A stretch of DNA of 64,000 bases from Micromonospora sp. CB01531 (GCF_001905095.1 NZ_LWLS01000035.1:96377-160376), one strand, 5' to 3'; counted from the stretch's first letter, positions 1 through 8,880 are shown. The notes: generated by a model from the sequence alone, not told the origin. Program-made: numbers and translations.

Positions 1-176
1 CGGACACCGACGCACAGGTGCTGGTCTGGCAGGACATGGCCGGGCTGCGTACCGGAAAGGCGCCGCGTTTCGTCAAGCGCTACGCCGACCTGGCCGGCGC
101 GCTGACCGACGCCACCCGGCGGTACGCCGACGAGGTACGCGACGGACAGTTCCCCGCCGCCGAGCACACCTTCTGA
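1..176 (+). CDS. panB: 3-methyl-2-oxobutanoate hydroxymethyltransferase, C-terminal end (partial)
   Basis: Only the last 57 or so codons are in the window; the gene starts upstream. The visible translation contains VLVWQDMAGLRTGKAPRFVK followed by a helical tail ending in AAEHTF and a TGA stop. The LVWxDMxGL...PRFVKxY pattern is the hallmark of the PanB C-terminus. PanB transfers a hydroxymethyl group from 5,10-methylene-tetrahydrofolate to 2-oxoisovalerate in the cytoplasmic pantothenate/CoA pathway. The downstream neighbour is convergent, with about 60 bp between stops. The identification rests on a short fragment but the motif is specific. Confidence 0.85.
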   Translation, partial: DTDAQVLVWQDMAGLRTGKAPRFVKRYADLAGALTDATRRYADEVRDGQFPAAEHTF

Positions 177-239
177 GCAGGTCGGGCGGTGCGGCTTCCG
201 GGCCGCACCGCCCGCACTGGCCGGTACGGCGGCCGCGGT

Positions 240-938
240 TCAGAGGTCGGTGACCCGGATGCCGGCGTGCGCCTTGTAGCGCTTGTTGATCGCGATCAGG
301 TTCGCGGTGAACGCCTCGATCTGGTGGGCGTTGCGCAGCCGGCCGGCGTAGATGCCCCGCATGCCGGGGATCCGGGCGGCGAGCGCGGCGACCACCCCGA
401 CCAGCTCCCGGTCCTCGGTGCAGATCAGCACGTCCAGGTCGATCCGGTCGATCTCCGGGTCGGCCAGCAGCGGCGCGCTGACATGGTTGAACGCGGCGCA
501 GACCCGGGACTCGGGCAGCAGCCGGGCGGCCTGCTGCACGGCGCTGCCCTCCTCGACGGCGAGGGCGTACGGGCCCTGCTTGTCGAAGCCGAGCGGGTTG
601 ACACAGTCGATCACGATCTTGCCGACGAGGGCGCCGGCCAGAGCGGCGACGATGGCGGCGTGCCCGTCCCACGGCACCGCGATGATCACCACGTCGCTGC
701 GGCGGGCCACCTCGTCGTTGTCCGCGCCGGACACCACGCCGTCGGCCGGTACGCCGGGCAGGGCGGCGATCTCGGCGGCGGCCTGCGCCGCCCGGTCGGC
801 GGAGCGGGACCCGATCAGGACGGTCTGCCCGGCCCGGGCGAACCGGTAGGCGAGACCCCGCCCCTGGTCGCCGGTGCCACCGATGATGCCGACGGTCAGC
901 CCGGAGACATCGGGCAGCGTGGTCGCGTCGTAAGCCAT
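240..938 (-). CDS. npdG: F420-dependent NADP reductase (NPDG family)
   Basis: The 232-residue protein starts with a Rossmann fold: VGIIGGTGDQGRG at residues 16-28 is a GxGxxG-type dinucleotide motif, followed by SRSADRA as expected for NADP(H) binding. The middle section (VVIIAVPWDGH, VIDCVNPL) and the C-terminal NAHQIEAFTANLIAINK stretch match the family that exchanges hydride between reduced coenzyme F420 and NADP+. F420 use fits an actinomycete. I chose the ATG at 938 because GAGG lies just upstream and the next in-frame Met, 18 codons earlier, has no ribosome site and adds residues before the conserved fold. It is convergent with panB and probably monocistronic. Confidence 0.85.
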   Translation of the reverse strand: MAYDATTLPDVSGLTVGIIGGTGDQGRGLAYRFARAGQTVLIGSRSADRAAQAAAEIAALPGVPADGVVSGADNDEVARRSDVVIIAVPWDGHAAIVAALAGALVGKIVIDCVNPLGFDKQGPYALAVEEGSAVQQAARLLPESRVCAAFNHVSAPLLADPEIDRIDLDVLICTEDRELVGVVAALAARIPGMRGIYAGRLRNAHQIEAFTANLIAINKRYKAHAGIRVTDL

Positions 939-1020
939 GCGATCATCCTCGCAAACCGTGCCACCGGGCAGCACCGTACGCGGCTGTGACAATCCCCGCT
1001 GGCCCGGCCGGATCGGTGGG

Positions 1021-2478
1021 TCAGGCGCGTTCGAAGAGGACCTTGCGGTGGGTCGGGTCGGCGCTGACCAGGCGGACCGGGACGCGCTCGCCCAGCGGCA
1101 GTTGGCCGACGCAGCGGGCGCGGACCGCCGGCTCGTCCAGCGCCACCGTGCCGCCGGGCGGTCGACCGGGCCGGCCGTTGCCGGCCTGCCGGGGCGGGTC
1201 GGTGGCCGGCCGGGGCTCGTCCACGTCCAGCACCGCCGCTTCGAAGGTCTCCCCGACCCGGTGCTCCAGCAGCACCGCCTCGGCCAGCTCGATCGCGCCC
1301 CGGGTGGCCGCCGACGCCACCCGGTCGGTGGTCGCCATCACCTCGGGCAGCTTCGGCAGCGCGGCGCGGGCCCAGTCGGGCACCTCCCGGCCCTCGTACA
1401 GGGCCAGGCAGACCTCGGTCGCGTACCGGTCGGCGAGCCGGCGCAGCGGCGCCGTGACGTGGGCGTACGCGGCGGCCACCCCGCCGTGCGCCGGCTGCTC
1501 GGGCAACTCCCCGTCGAAGGCGGTGTACGCGGCCCCGCGCATCAGCTCGGCCGCCTGGTCGATGAAGGCGGCCGCCCGGGGTTGGGAGGCGTCCAGTCCG
1601 GCGAGCACCTCGCCCACCGACATCCCCGCCGGCCAGCGGACGCCCAGCGGGCCGGCGGCCAGCCGCAGCCGGTCGACCGCCTCCGGCTTCGGCGCGGGCA
1701 TCGTCCGCAGCAGTCCGATCCGGCCGGCAAGCATAATGTCGGCGGCGGCCATCCCGGTCAGCAGCGAGATCTGCGCGTTGTGGTCCTCCATCGGGCCGGG
1801 TCCGCGCAGCACCAGCCGCCAGCCGTCGCCGTCCGGCTCGACGTCCTGCTCCGGCAGGGGCAGGTTGACCGCGCCCCGGCGCAGCCCACGGGCGGTGAGC
1901 AGGGCACCGATCTCGGGCAGCAGGGCGATCGGCTCGGGCAGCCGGCCGGCGTCGGCGGCGAGCTGCACGCCGACGTAATCGAGCTTGGCCCGGCTGCGGA
2001 CCCGGGCGCGTTCCACCACCACGCCGACCGTGCCGCCGTCGGCGTCGAGGTCAATGGTCCAGAGCACCGCCGCCCGGTCGGCGTCGGGCAGCAGGCTGGC
2101 CGCCCCCTCGCTGAGGGTGTGCGGGTGCAGCGGCACATTGCCGTCGGGCAGGTAGACGGTCTGCCCGCGGCGCCAGGTCTCCGCCTCCAGCGCGCCGCCG
2201 GGGCGTACGTGGGTGGCCACGTCGGCGATGGCGTACCGGACCCGGAAACCGCCACCGGGGCGGCGGGCGAGGTGCATCGCCTGGTCGAGGTCGCGCGAGG
2301 TCGCCGGGTCGACCGTGACGAACGGGACGTCGGTCCGGTCGGCGACGGCCGGCAGCGGCGCAACGGCCGCCTCGTCGGCCTCGCGCTGCGCCGCGGCCGG
2401 GAAGCCCTCGGGCAGTCCCAGCTCACGACGCAGCGCGCCGAAGTCGATGCGGGGCGCGAGTACGCGTCGGATCACCAC
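1021..2478 (-). CDS. RNB-domain 3'-5' exoribonuclease (short RNase II/R-like)
   Basis: The 485-residue protein carries the RNB catalytic core. TVDPATSRDLDQAMHL at residues 55-70 supplies the clustered acidic residues that hold the metal ions in RNase II/R enzymes, and RYAIADVATHV and LPHP-like VPLHPHTLSEGAASLLP follow in the expected order. HVTAPLRRLADRY near residue 370 is the conserved RNB C-terminal signature. It lacks the long N-terminal cold-shock domains of RNase R, which is the usual architecture of the short actinobacterial RNB proteins, and its C-terminal S1-like region is brief. Predicted role: cytoplasmic RNA degradation. Start: ATG at 2478; no strong ribosome site was seen. Confidence 0.82.
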   Translation of the reverse strand: MVIRRVLAPRIDFGALRRELGLPEGFPAAAQREADEAAVAPLPAVADRTDVPFVTVDPATSRDLDQAMHLARRPGGGFRVRYAIADVATHVRPGGALEAETWRRGQTVYLPDGNVPLHPHTLSEGAASLLPDADRAAVLWTIDLDADGGTVGVVVERARVRSRAKLDYVGVQLAADAGRLPEPIALLPEIGALLTARGLRRGAVNLPLPEQDVEPDGDGWRLVLRGPGPMEDHNAQISLLTGMAAADIMLAGRIGLLRTMPAPKPEAVDRLRLAAGPLGVRWPAGMSVGEVLAGLDASQPRAAAFIDQAAELMRGAAYTAFDGELPEQPAHGGVAAAYAHVTAPLRRLADRYATEVCLALYEGREVPDWARAALPKLPEVMATTDRVASAATRGAIELAEAVLLEHRVGETFEAAVLDVDEPRPATDPPRQAGNGRPGRPPGGTVALDEPAVRARCVGQLPLGERVPVRLVSADPTHRKVLFERA

Positions 2479-2583
2479 GCGGTCAATCCTGACAGTACGG
2501 CGGGTGATCCGCCCACCGACCGAAGCGCCAGCGACGGCTTCGGGTCCCGGCGCGGCGCCAGGCCGGCCTTCATCCGGTCACGA

Positions 2584-2600
2584 GCGCCGCCTGGCGGCGC
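2584..2600 (-). terminator. GC hairpin downstream of the H1-like gene
   Basis: GCGCCG and CGGCGC arms separated by CCTGG lie about 60 bp past the stop of the minus-strand H1-like gene. It is small and has no T tract, as is usual in actinomycetes, so it is only a plausible terminator. Confidence 0.35.
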
Positions 2601-2662
2601 GGAGCCCGAATCCGCCGGTCTCCGGCAACTCCATTCGGTTGACGGCCACAATTGCCGCGACG

Positions 2663-3376
2663 TCAGGCGGTAGCCGTCCGCGCGGGCGCCTTGCGGGCGG
2701 TGGTCTTCCGGGCGGCCGTGGTCTTCTTGGCCGGCACCTTCTTGGCCGCCGCGGTCTTCTTCGCCGTGGTGGCCTTCTTCGCGGGCGCCTTCTTCGCCGC
2801 GGTCTTGCGTGCGGCGGGACGGGTGGCCGTGGTCTTCTTCGCCGGCGCCTTCTTCGCCGCGGTGGCCTTCTTGGCGGCCGCCGTCTTCTTCGGCGCGGCG
2901 CCGGCCTTCCGGGCCGTGGTCGCGGTGACCTTGCGGGCCGTGGTCTTCTTCGCGGCCGTGGTCTTCTTCGCCGGCGCCCGCTTCGCCGCCACGGCCGTCT
3001 TCGCCGGTGCCTTCTTCGCGGGCGCCTTCTTCGCCGGAGCCCGCTTCGCCGCGGTGGCCTTCTTCGCGGCCACCGTCTTCTTCGCCGTGGTGGCCTTCTT
3101 CGCGGGCGCCTTCTTGGCGGTGGTCCTGGTGGCCGGCGCCTTCTTCGCGGGTGCCGTCCGCGCCGCCGACACGGCCTTCCTGGCGGCCGCCTTCTTCGCC
3201 ACCGCCTTCTTCGCCGGCACCCGGCCGGCGCCCGCACCCGAGGCGTTGGCGGACGCTTTGGTGACCGTGGCCGTCCTGGCCGTGGCCGTGCCCACGGTAC
3301 GCCTGGCTGCGGTGGTCTTCTTCGCGCTCGTACGTCTGGCGGCCGGGCGGGTGGTGGCCTGCTGTGCTTCGGCCAT
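2663..3376 (-). CDS. Free-standing histone H1-like Lys/Ala-rich nucleoid protein
   Basis: The 237-residue protein is almost entirely Lys, Ala, Thr, Pro and Arg. From about residue 55 to the end it is built of degenerate repeats of the type AKKAPAKK, AKKTTAAK and ARKTTA, the same composition as eukaryotic histone H1 tails, chlamydial Hc2 and the C-terminal tail of the HU paralogue HupS. No HU fold or other globular domain precedes the repeats; the N-terminal 50 residues (MAEAQQATTRPAARRTSAKK) are already basic. The start at 3376 is well supported by AAGGAGGG just upstream. It probably binds DNA or RNA without sequence specificity. Length is likely variable between strains because the repeats are prone to slippage. 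Confidence 0.72.
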   Translation of the reverse strand: MAEAQQATTRPAARRTSAKKTTAARRTVGTATARTATVTKASANASGAGAGRVPAKKAVAKKAAARKAVSAARTAPAKKAPATRTTAKKAPAKKATTAKKTVAAKKATAAKRAPAKKAPAKKAPAKTAVAAKRAPAKKTTAAKKTTARKVTATTARKAGAAPKKTAAAKKATAAKKAPAKKTTATRPAARKTAAKKAPAKKATTAKKTAAAKKVPAKKTTAARKTTARKAPARTATA

Positions 3377-3452
3377 CTCGGTTCCCTCCTTGGGGACGTG
3401 CTCTCGCCCTCGCGGAGCACGGATCACCTCGACGCGGGCCGTCCCGCGCCGT

Positions 3453-3656
3453 CTAGCTGCCCTCCCCGGCCCAACGGGCGTCCTCGGCGTCCCACGCTTC
3501 GTTCCGCTCCCGCACCGTCTGCAGGGCGTTCTCCGCGTCGGCGGCTGAGGCGTACGGTCCGAGAACGTGCTTCGCGGGGCACACGTCGGCATCGGTCTCG
3601 ACCCGGTGGTGTCGTGTGCACCAGTAGTAGTGCCCACCACTTCCGTCGTCGCTCAT
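3453..3656 (-). CDS. Small conserved hypothetical protein, Cys/His motif
   Basis: This 67-residue soluble protein begins MSDDGSGGHYYWCTRHHRVE and ends in a charged helix (ALQTVRERNEAWDAEDARW). One Cys-x-x-His-His cluster near residue 13 and a second Cys near residue 26 could bind a metal. The N-terminal part reads like small actinobacterial proteins of unknown function. The start at 3656 was chosen because the in-frame extension to 3725 is unlike the rest. It lies upstream of the H1-like gene on the same strand with a gap of 76 bp. No function can be assigned. Confidence 0.6.
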   Translation of the reverse strand: MSDDGSGGHYYWCTRHHRVETDADVCPAKHVLGPYASAADAENALQTVRERNEAWDAEDARWAGEGS

Positions 3657-3829
3657 GCGATCACTGTGCACCGCGAAGTGCCCGGCCGCCACCGGAACGC
3701 CGCAAATAGTCCTGATGACCTCCACAGTAGACGTGCTCGGGCCGTCGCGGGGCGGAACGGGCGAAGTCGGACGCGGTCCACCGAACGGCCGGTACCACCG
3801 ACGGCCGGCTCCCGGCAGGATCGGCGCTC

Positions 3830-5104
3830 GTGATCATCACGAAGGCCGGTACGGGGGCCTGCCCGGCGTGCGGCGCGGAGACGGTGTCGATCCACGAGGC
3901 GCTGCCGTGGTGCACCAGGTGCGAATGGAACCTCGACGGATACGACCGCGCCCGCCAGGCGCCCGAGTTCGGCTGGGCCTGGGTCGACCGGCGCACCCAC
4001 CGGCTCGCCGCCCGGCTGACCCGCCAGCAGTTCGCGGCGCTGCGTGACCGCCCGCTGGAGCCGCCCGGCCTCGGGCCGGCCGCCGTGCTGACCGCCGTGG
4101 CGTCGCTGCTGCTGACCGTCGGCGTGCTGGCGCTCGCGGTCGTCGGCGGCTGGCTGCTCTTCGCGTACCCCTTCCCGAACTTCGCCGTCGTGTTCGGGTT
4201 GGCGTTCATCGGCCTGGCGGTGGCACTGCGACCCCGGTTCGGCCGGGTGGACCCGGACCTGGAGGTGCTCTCCCGGGAACAGGCGCCGGAGCTGCACGCG
4301 CTGGTCGAGGAGGTGGCGACGGCGATCGGCGCGCCCGTGCCGCACGTCATCGGGGTGGATGACACCCTCAACGCGTACGCGACCTCGGTGGGACTGCGCC
4401 GGCGGCGGGTGCTGGCCCTCGGGCTGCCGCTGTGGGGCGCGCTGGGCGGCCAGGAGCGGGTCGCCCTGCTCGGTCACGAGTTGGGCCACTTCGTCAACGG
4501 TGACGTCCGCCGGTCGCTCGTCACCCAACCCGCGCTGACCATGCTGGGCAACGCCGCCGACCTGTTCCGCTCCGCGCCCGGCACCCGCGGTGGCGGCCTG
4601 CTGGAAATGGTCGGTGAGGCGCTGGGCCGGATGCTGTCCTGGGTGCTGTCGCGGCTGCTCTTCGCCGGTCACCTGCTGCTCGTGGTGACGGCGCTGCGGG
4701 ACAGCCAGCGGGCGGAGTACCTGGCCGACGAGATGTCCGCGCGGGTGGCCGGCACGGCCGGGGCGAGCCGCGCCCTCGACGTCCTGCTCAGCCAGGACTC
4801 GGTGACGCTCGTGGTCCGCCAGGGTGCCCGGGGCGGACACGGCCCGGCGACGTGGCGGGCAGGCGTGGCACGGTCGCTGGACGCCGCCGCCGAGCGGCTG
4901 CCGCTGGTGCGTCAGCTCTCCATCCGCGAGGAGACCTCGCTGTTCTCGTCCCACCCGCCGACGGGCCTGCGCCACCGGATGCTGTCGGGCCGGCCCTGGC
5001 AGGAGCCCAGGGTGGTGCTCACCGAGTCGCGCGCCGAGCGGATCGACGCGGAGCTGGCCCGGCACTACAAGCGGGTAAGCCGGACCATCAGCTGGTCCGC
5101 TTGA
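3830..5104 (+). CDS. M48-family membrane metalloprotease with N-terminal zinc ribbon
   Basis: The 424-residue protein starts (GTG) with a CPAC...CTRC zinc-ribbon-like pair at residues 11-14 and 28-31. Two membrane segments follow at about 84-112 and 116-134. The HELGH motif at 216-220 gives two zinc-binding His and the catalytic Glu, and EYLADE around 296-301 provides the third zinc ligand, as in HtpX/Ste24-type M48 peptidases. A third hydrophobic segment lies near 265-290. Predicted role: cleavage of membrane or misfolded proteins at the cytoplasmic face. The N-terminal ribbon is an addition to plain HtpX. It is convergent with the next gene. Confidence 0.82.
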   Translation: MIITKAGTGACPACGAETVSIHEALPWCTRCEWNLDGYDRARQAPEFGWAWVDRRTHRLAARLTRQQFAALRDRPLEPPGLGPAAVLTAVASLLLTVGVLALAVVGGWLLFAYPFPNFAVVFGLAFIGLAVALRPRFGRVDPDLEVLSREQAPELHALVEEVATAIGAPVPHVIGVDDTLNAYATSVGLRRRRVLALGLPLWGALGGQERVALLGHELGHFVNGDVRRSLVTQPALTMLGNAADLFRSAPGTRGGGLLEMVGEALGRMLSWVLSRLLFAGHLLLVVTALRDSQRAEYLADEMSARVAGTAGASRALDVLLSQDSVTLVVRQGARGGHGPATWRAGVARSLDAAAERLPLVRQLSIREETSLFSSHPPTGLRHRMLSGRPWQEPRVVLTESRAERIDAELARHYKRVSRTISWSA

Positions 5105-5110
5105 GATTCG

Positions 5111-5146
5111 CCGGCCGGGCTCACCCGCCGCAGCGCACCCGGCCGG
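5111..5146. terminator. Bidirectional hairpin between convergent genes
   Basis: Perfect 9-bp arms CCGGCCGGG and CCCGGCCGG flank an 18-nt loop in the 81-bp gap between the protease gene and the convergent membrane-protein gene. Confidence 0.5.
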
Positions 5147-5185
5147 GCCGGCCGCCGGCGCAGGGGATGGCCCGACCGGGTCCGC

Positions 5186-6148
5186 TCAGGCGGGCGACGA
5201 CACCGGCGCCGGCACGACCACCGGGTCGGCCGGCCGGGCCGCGCCGATGACATACGCCAGCGCGTACGGGGTGCACGCCAGGTAGAAGAAGGGTTGCAGC
5301 TCGACCAGATCGCCGATCTGAAAGATCTCCCACTGCGTCGGGCGGGGCAGCCCGAACGACCAGTCGGTCCAGCAGGTGAAGAGCCACAGCGGCGCGGAGA
5401 CCCGGTCGACGCCGTCGTACTGCGTCACCCCGTCGACCACTGGTCCCAGGCCGCCGGGGATGTGGTTGACCACGGAGAGCACCACCGCCGCGTCGGCGAC
5501 GGCCAGCGCCCCGAGCACGCCCAGCCACCAGGCGGCCCGGAGCCGTCCCCGCCCGGCGAGCGCCCCGGCACCCCAGAGCACCAGCGCCAGGCCGGCCAGC
5601 CACACCACCAGACCGGGGCCGGCGCGGACCAGGTCGTCAGTGGTGCTGTTCACCGCGTACTCGACGGCGACGACGGTGAGGCCCAGGGGCAGCATCACGC
5701 CGAGCGCCCGTCGCAGCGGTCCACGCAGGGCCGCCCGCGCGGCGGTCCGGCCGACCCGACGGGCCAGCAGCACCGCGAGCCCGGCGGTGAGGGCGCTCAG
5801 CACGGGCACCTGCGACAGGTTCGCGTCCACCACCCCGAAGAGCGAGCCGACCAGCGCCGCGGACCCGACCACCGCGATCATCAGGATCGCCAGGCAGGCC
5901 GGCGGGGCCAGCAGCAGCGTGGCGGCCGTCCGGCGGGCCCGGGAGTCGAACCGGGTCCGGTCGACCACCGGCGTGCCGGGCCGGCTGGCGGCCAGGCTGG
6001 CGGCGAAGCGCAGCATCCGCCACCGCTGGCCGCGCTCGGCCAGCACGTGCAGCTCGGCCCGCCACTCCCGGGACAGTTCGTCGTGGAGTTCCGCCGGCCA
6101 GCGGCGCACCGCCGACCGCAGCAGGAACTCGGCCAGCCGCCGGCTCAC
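5186..6148 (-). CDS. Multi-pass membrane protein co-transcribed with PadR regulator
   Basis: The 320-residue protein has a cytoplasmic basic N-terminus (VSRRLAEFLLRSAVRRWP, then LHDELSREWRAELH) and several hydrophobic segments: about 80-110, 115-135, 155-175, 185-205, 215-235 and 290-310. The N-terminal WP.EL..EL..EW.AEL pattern is shared by actinobacterial membrane proteins paired with PadR regulators. The GTG at 6148 was chosen because its GTGA overlaps the stop codon of the PadR gene, an arrangement typical of translational coupling. The function is unknown; the pairing suggests that the regulator controls its own operon in response to membrane or drug stress. Confidence 0.65.
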   Translation of the reverse strand: MSRRLAEFLLRSAVRRWPAELHDELSREWRAELHVLAERGQRWRMLRFAASLAASRPGTPVVDRTRFDSRARRTAATLLLAPPACLAILMIAVVGSAALVGSLFGVVDANLSQVPVLSALTAGLAVLLARRVGRTAARAALRGPLRRALGVMLPLGLTVVAVEYAVNSTTDDLVRAGPGLVVWLAGLALVLWGAGALAGRGRLRAAWWLGVLGALAVADAAVVLSVVNHIPGGLGPVVDGVTQYDGVDRVSAPLWLFTCWTDWSFGLPRPTQWEIFQIGDLVELQPFFYLACTPYALAYVIGAARPADPVVVPAPVSSPA

Positions 6149-6474
6149 CACGCCGGGGCTCCCGTCGGCTCGGCGCCACCCCACGCCCGGCCGTCCGGGG
6201 CGAGGGCCCGCAGCTCGGCGAGCGCCTGCCGGGCGGCGCGTACCCCCTCTGGGGTGAGCAGGTAGTAGCGGCGCGCGGGTCGACCGGCCGCGACCGGATC
6301 GACCTCCTCCCAGTCGGCGGCGAGCCAGCCGGCCGCCTGGAGCCGGTGCAGGACGGGATAGAGGGTGCCGCTGGGCAGGCCGGTGAGCTTCATCAGGTCG
6401 AGGCCGTAGCGGGGGGCCTCCGGGTCGGCGAGGAGTGCGGCGAGCACCTTCGCCACCGGAATAGTCATCCGCAT
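6145..6474 (-). CDS. PadR-family transcriptional regulator
   Basis: The protein is 109 residues, the usual length of a short PadR protein. The winged helix is clear: RYGLDLMKLTGLPSGTLYPVLHRLQAAGWLAADWE at about 22-56, followed by the wing GRPARRYYLLTPEGVRAARQAL. PadR proteins usually repress a neighbouring transporter or membrane-protein operon and are released by a ligand. Two Met codons at 6474 and 6468 could start it. Its stop overlaps the start of the downstream membrane-protein gene by 4 bp, so the two form an operon. Confidence 0.88.
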   Translation of the reverse strand: MRMTIPVAKVLAALLADPEAPRYGLDLMKLTGLPSGTLYPVLHRLQAAGWLAADWEEVDPVAAGRPARRYYLLTPEGVRAARQALAELRALAPDGRAWGGAEPTGAPAW

Positions 6475-6576
6475 GCTCGGCGCTGTATCGGATTTCTACA
6501 TAGGGTGCGAGTGCATCAGGGGCACCAAAGTGGATGGACGCCGGCCGCCCTCCCCACCGCGGCGTCGCCTGCTCCC

Positions 6577-7896
6577 CTAGTCGGGCAGGCGGCGGATGGC
6601 CAGCAGGGCGATGTCGTCAACCGGGTGCTCGGTGTCGAGCATCGCCATGACGGTGGCGCAGACCGCCTCGACGGGTGCCAGCGGCACGGCGGCCTTCAGC
6701 CGGGCGATGCCGACGTCGAGCACTTCGCCGCGGCGTTCGACGAGGCCGTCGGTGTAGGAGACCAGGACCGCACCGGGCGGAAAGTCAACCGTGGTGGCGT
6801 GCCGCTCGGGCGGCCGGCGGCCGGTGCCGAGCGGTGGGTCGACGCGGGCGGGGAGCAGGTCGTTCGATTGGCCGGGGACGGCCAGCACCGGGCGGGGGTG
6901 CCCGGCCAGGGCGACGCGCACAGTGGTGCCGTCCGGGGAGATCATCGCGTACAGCGCGGTGGTCAGGCTGCCGGCCTCGAAGTGGACCACCTTCCGGTCG
7001 AGCAGCGTCAGCGCCTCGGCCGGATCGTCGCAGACCAGCGCGTACGCGCGCAGGGCACTGCGGACCCGGCCCATCACCACGGCCGACTGCAGCCCGTGAC
7101 CCGACACGTCGCCGACCACCACACCCGTCCAGCCGGACGGGAGGGTGAAGACGTCGTACCAGTCGCCGCCGACGCCGGAGGCGTGACCCGGCACGTACCG
7201 GGCGGCCATCTCGATACCGGGCACCTCGGGCAGTTCGGTAGGGATCAGGCTGCGCTGCAGCGCCAGCGCGGCGGCCTGGTCCAGGGTGTTCGCGCGGGCC
7301 CGGCTGGCCAGGCTGAGCCGGTCGGCCACGAGTTCCAGCAGGCGGACGTCGTCGGGGGTGAACCGCCGCGGCGTGAGGGTGCCGACGTGCAGGACGCCGA
7401 CGAGGTCACCCCGCGCGATGATCGGTACGCCCAGCAGGGACCGGACACCGGTGTCCAGCAGGATCGGGTTGACCACCTTGTCCGGGGTGACCTGCTCGAT
7501 GATCACCGGCTGCCGGGTTTGGGCGATCCGGCCGGCGAAGCCACGCCCGACCGACACCCGGAACCGTTGTCGTACCTCCTCCTCCAGCCCCTTGGCTGCG
7601 GTGGCGACCAACTGCTGGGCGCGTACGTCGAGCAGGAGGATGGCCGCCGTGTCGACCTGCAGTAGGTCGCGGACCCGGTCGAGCATCTCGTCGAAGAGGT
7701 CGGCGACGTCGAGACGGGAGAGCGTGGCATCGGTCACCGCCTCGATGCGGTGCAACCGCTGCTCGTCCCTCAGGTGCTCCGCGCGAACCACCTCAGGATC
7801 GTAGTTGCATTCCCGCAACTTCCGCCCGTCCGACCCCGCCCGGGTGTCGAGGTCGGTGTGGCCGACCCGGATGAAGCCTGAGCTGCCCGGCACCAT
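6577..7896 (-). CDS. GAF-domain PP2C/SpoIIE-type serine phosphatase
   Basis: The 439-residue ORF has a GAF sensor domain at about 60-205 (DTAAILLLDVRAQQLVATAAKG, VGRGFAGRIAQTRQPVII, LLGVPIIARGDLVGVLHVG) and a SpoIIE-type PP2C phosphatase domain at about 220-437. GGDWYDVF, VVGDVSGHGLQSAV and SYTDGLVERR carry the metal-binding acidic residues. Such proteins dephosphorylate anti-sigma-factor antagonists in partner-switching stress pathways. No partner kinase lies nearby. The start is uncertain: the ATG at 7896 has no ribosome site and sits 11 nt beyond the rnpB 3' stem, so a later start such as GTG at 7791 (residue 36) is possible. Confidence 0.85.
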   Translation of the reverse strand: MVPGSSGFIRVGHTDLDTRAGSDGRKLRECNYDPEVVRAEHLRDEQRLHRIEAVTDATLSRLDVADLFDEMLDRVRDLLQVDTAAILLLDVRAQQLVATAAKGLEEEVRQRFRVSVGRGFAGRIAQTRQPVIIEQVTPDKVVNPILLDTGVRSLLGVPIIARGDLVGVLHVGTLTPRRFTPDDVRLLELVADRLSLASRARANTLDQAAALALQRSLIPTELPEVPGIEMAARYVPGHASGVGGDWYDVFTLPSGWTGVVVGDVSGHGLQSAVVMGRVRSALRAYALVCDDPAEALTLLDRKVVHFEAGSLTTALYAMISPDGTTVRVALAGHPRPVLAVPGQSNDLLPARVDPPLGTGRRPPERHATTVDFPPGAVLVSYTDGLVERRGEVLDVGIARLKAAVPLAPVEAVCATVMAMLDTEHPVDDIALLAIRRLPD

Positions 7897-7906
7897 GAGC
7901 CGGAGG

Positions 7907-8330
<424 letters not shown>

Positions 8331-8380
8331 GTCCATCATCCTAACGACGCCCGCGCCGCCGCCATTTCCCGGCCGTGCGG

Positions 8381-8761
8381 TCACCGCACCTCGAGCGTCA
8401 GAACACCCAATCCGGCGTACGCCTTGGGCGTCTCCGTCAGCGCGGGGCGGCCCTGGGGCCACTCCGGGTCGGGTCGCCCCAGCACCACCGCGTGCGCCAG
8501 CTTCCAGTCCACGCCCTGCTTCACCAGCCGGCCCACGGCGAGAGCCCCGGAGTAGCGCAGCTCCACGACGTCCAGCACCGGTAGGGCTCCGACGTGCTCG
8601 TCAAGGGCCGGCCGCTGGGCGGCGGCGCCAGCCAGACAGAGCGCCGGTACGAACAGGTGCCTTCCGTGCTCCCGGTGCGCCTGGACAACGAGACCGGAAA
8701 GCAACTGGTGTCCCGCACCGAAGGCGAGCAGCGCGGTGTGGTCGAAAACCACTCCGTTCAT
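8381..8761 (-). CDS. PIN-like small protein, possible toxin-type RNase
   Basis: The 126-residue protein begins MNGVVFDHTALLAFGAGHQLLS, an N-terminal beta strand ending in Asp followed by a helix, as in PIN-domain ribonucleases (acidic residue near position 7). LFVPALCLAGAAAQ and LDVVELRYSGALAVGRLVKQGVDWKLAHAVVLG follow the PIN order of strands and helices. The usual later acidic residues are not obvious, so activity is doubtful. The ATG at 8761 lies only a few bases past the stop of a short upstream ORF (8764 and up), which resembles a toxin-antitoxin arrangement. The PIN call is inference from pattern alone. Confidence 0.5.
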   Translation of the reverse strand: MNGVVFDHTALLAFGAGHQLLSGLVVQAHREHGRHLFVPALCLAGAAAQRPALDEHVGALPVLDVVELRYSGALAVGRLVKQGVDWKLAHAVVLGRPDPEWPQGRPALTETPKAYAGLGVLTLEVR

Positions 8762-8763
8762 GG

Positions 8764-8880
8764 TCACGCGGCTCGTGGTCGAGGCTCGGCCAGGCTCTCG
8801 GGAGCCTCGCCGGCTTCGATCGCCGACCACACACTCTCGCCTCGGACAAGATCCTCATCGCTCAGGTCGGGCGCGATTCG
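8764..8880 (-). pseudogene. Possible start-less remnant of a small partner ORF upstream of the PIN-like gene
   Basis: An open frame ending in TGA at 8764 encodes DLSDEDLVRGESVWSAIEAG followed by EAPESLAEPRPRAA, an acidic helical stretch like the small antitoxin-type ORFs that precede PIN genes. No ATG, GTG or TTG lies in frame at a sensible place between 8937 and this segment except a GTG at the ESV codon, which would leave 22 residues. The upstream part runs into the promoter of the divergent TSUP gene. It may be a decayed gene, a leaderless GTG-initiated peptide, or chance. Confidence 0.3.

Noticed and set aside
2700..3300. CRISPR-like repetitive DNA
   Set aside because: The repeats code for AKKAPAKK-type peptide and have no regular spacer.
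2213..3709. Plus-strand frames across the Lys/Ala-rich gene
   Set aside because: They are the complementary readings of the H1-like repeats; a good ribosome site exists only on the minus strand.
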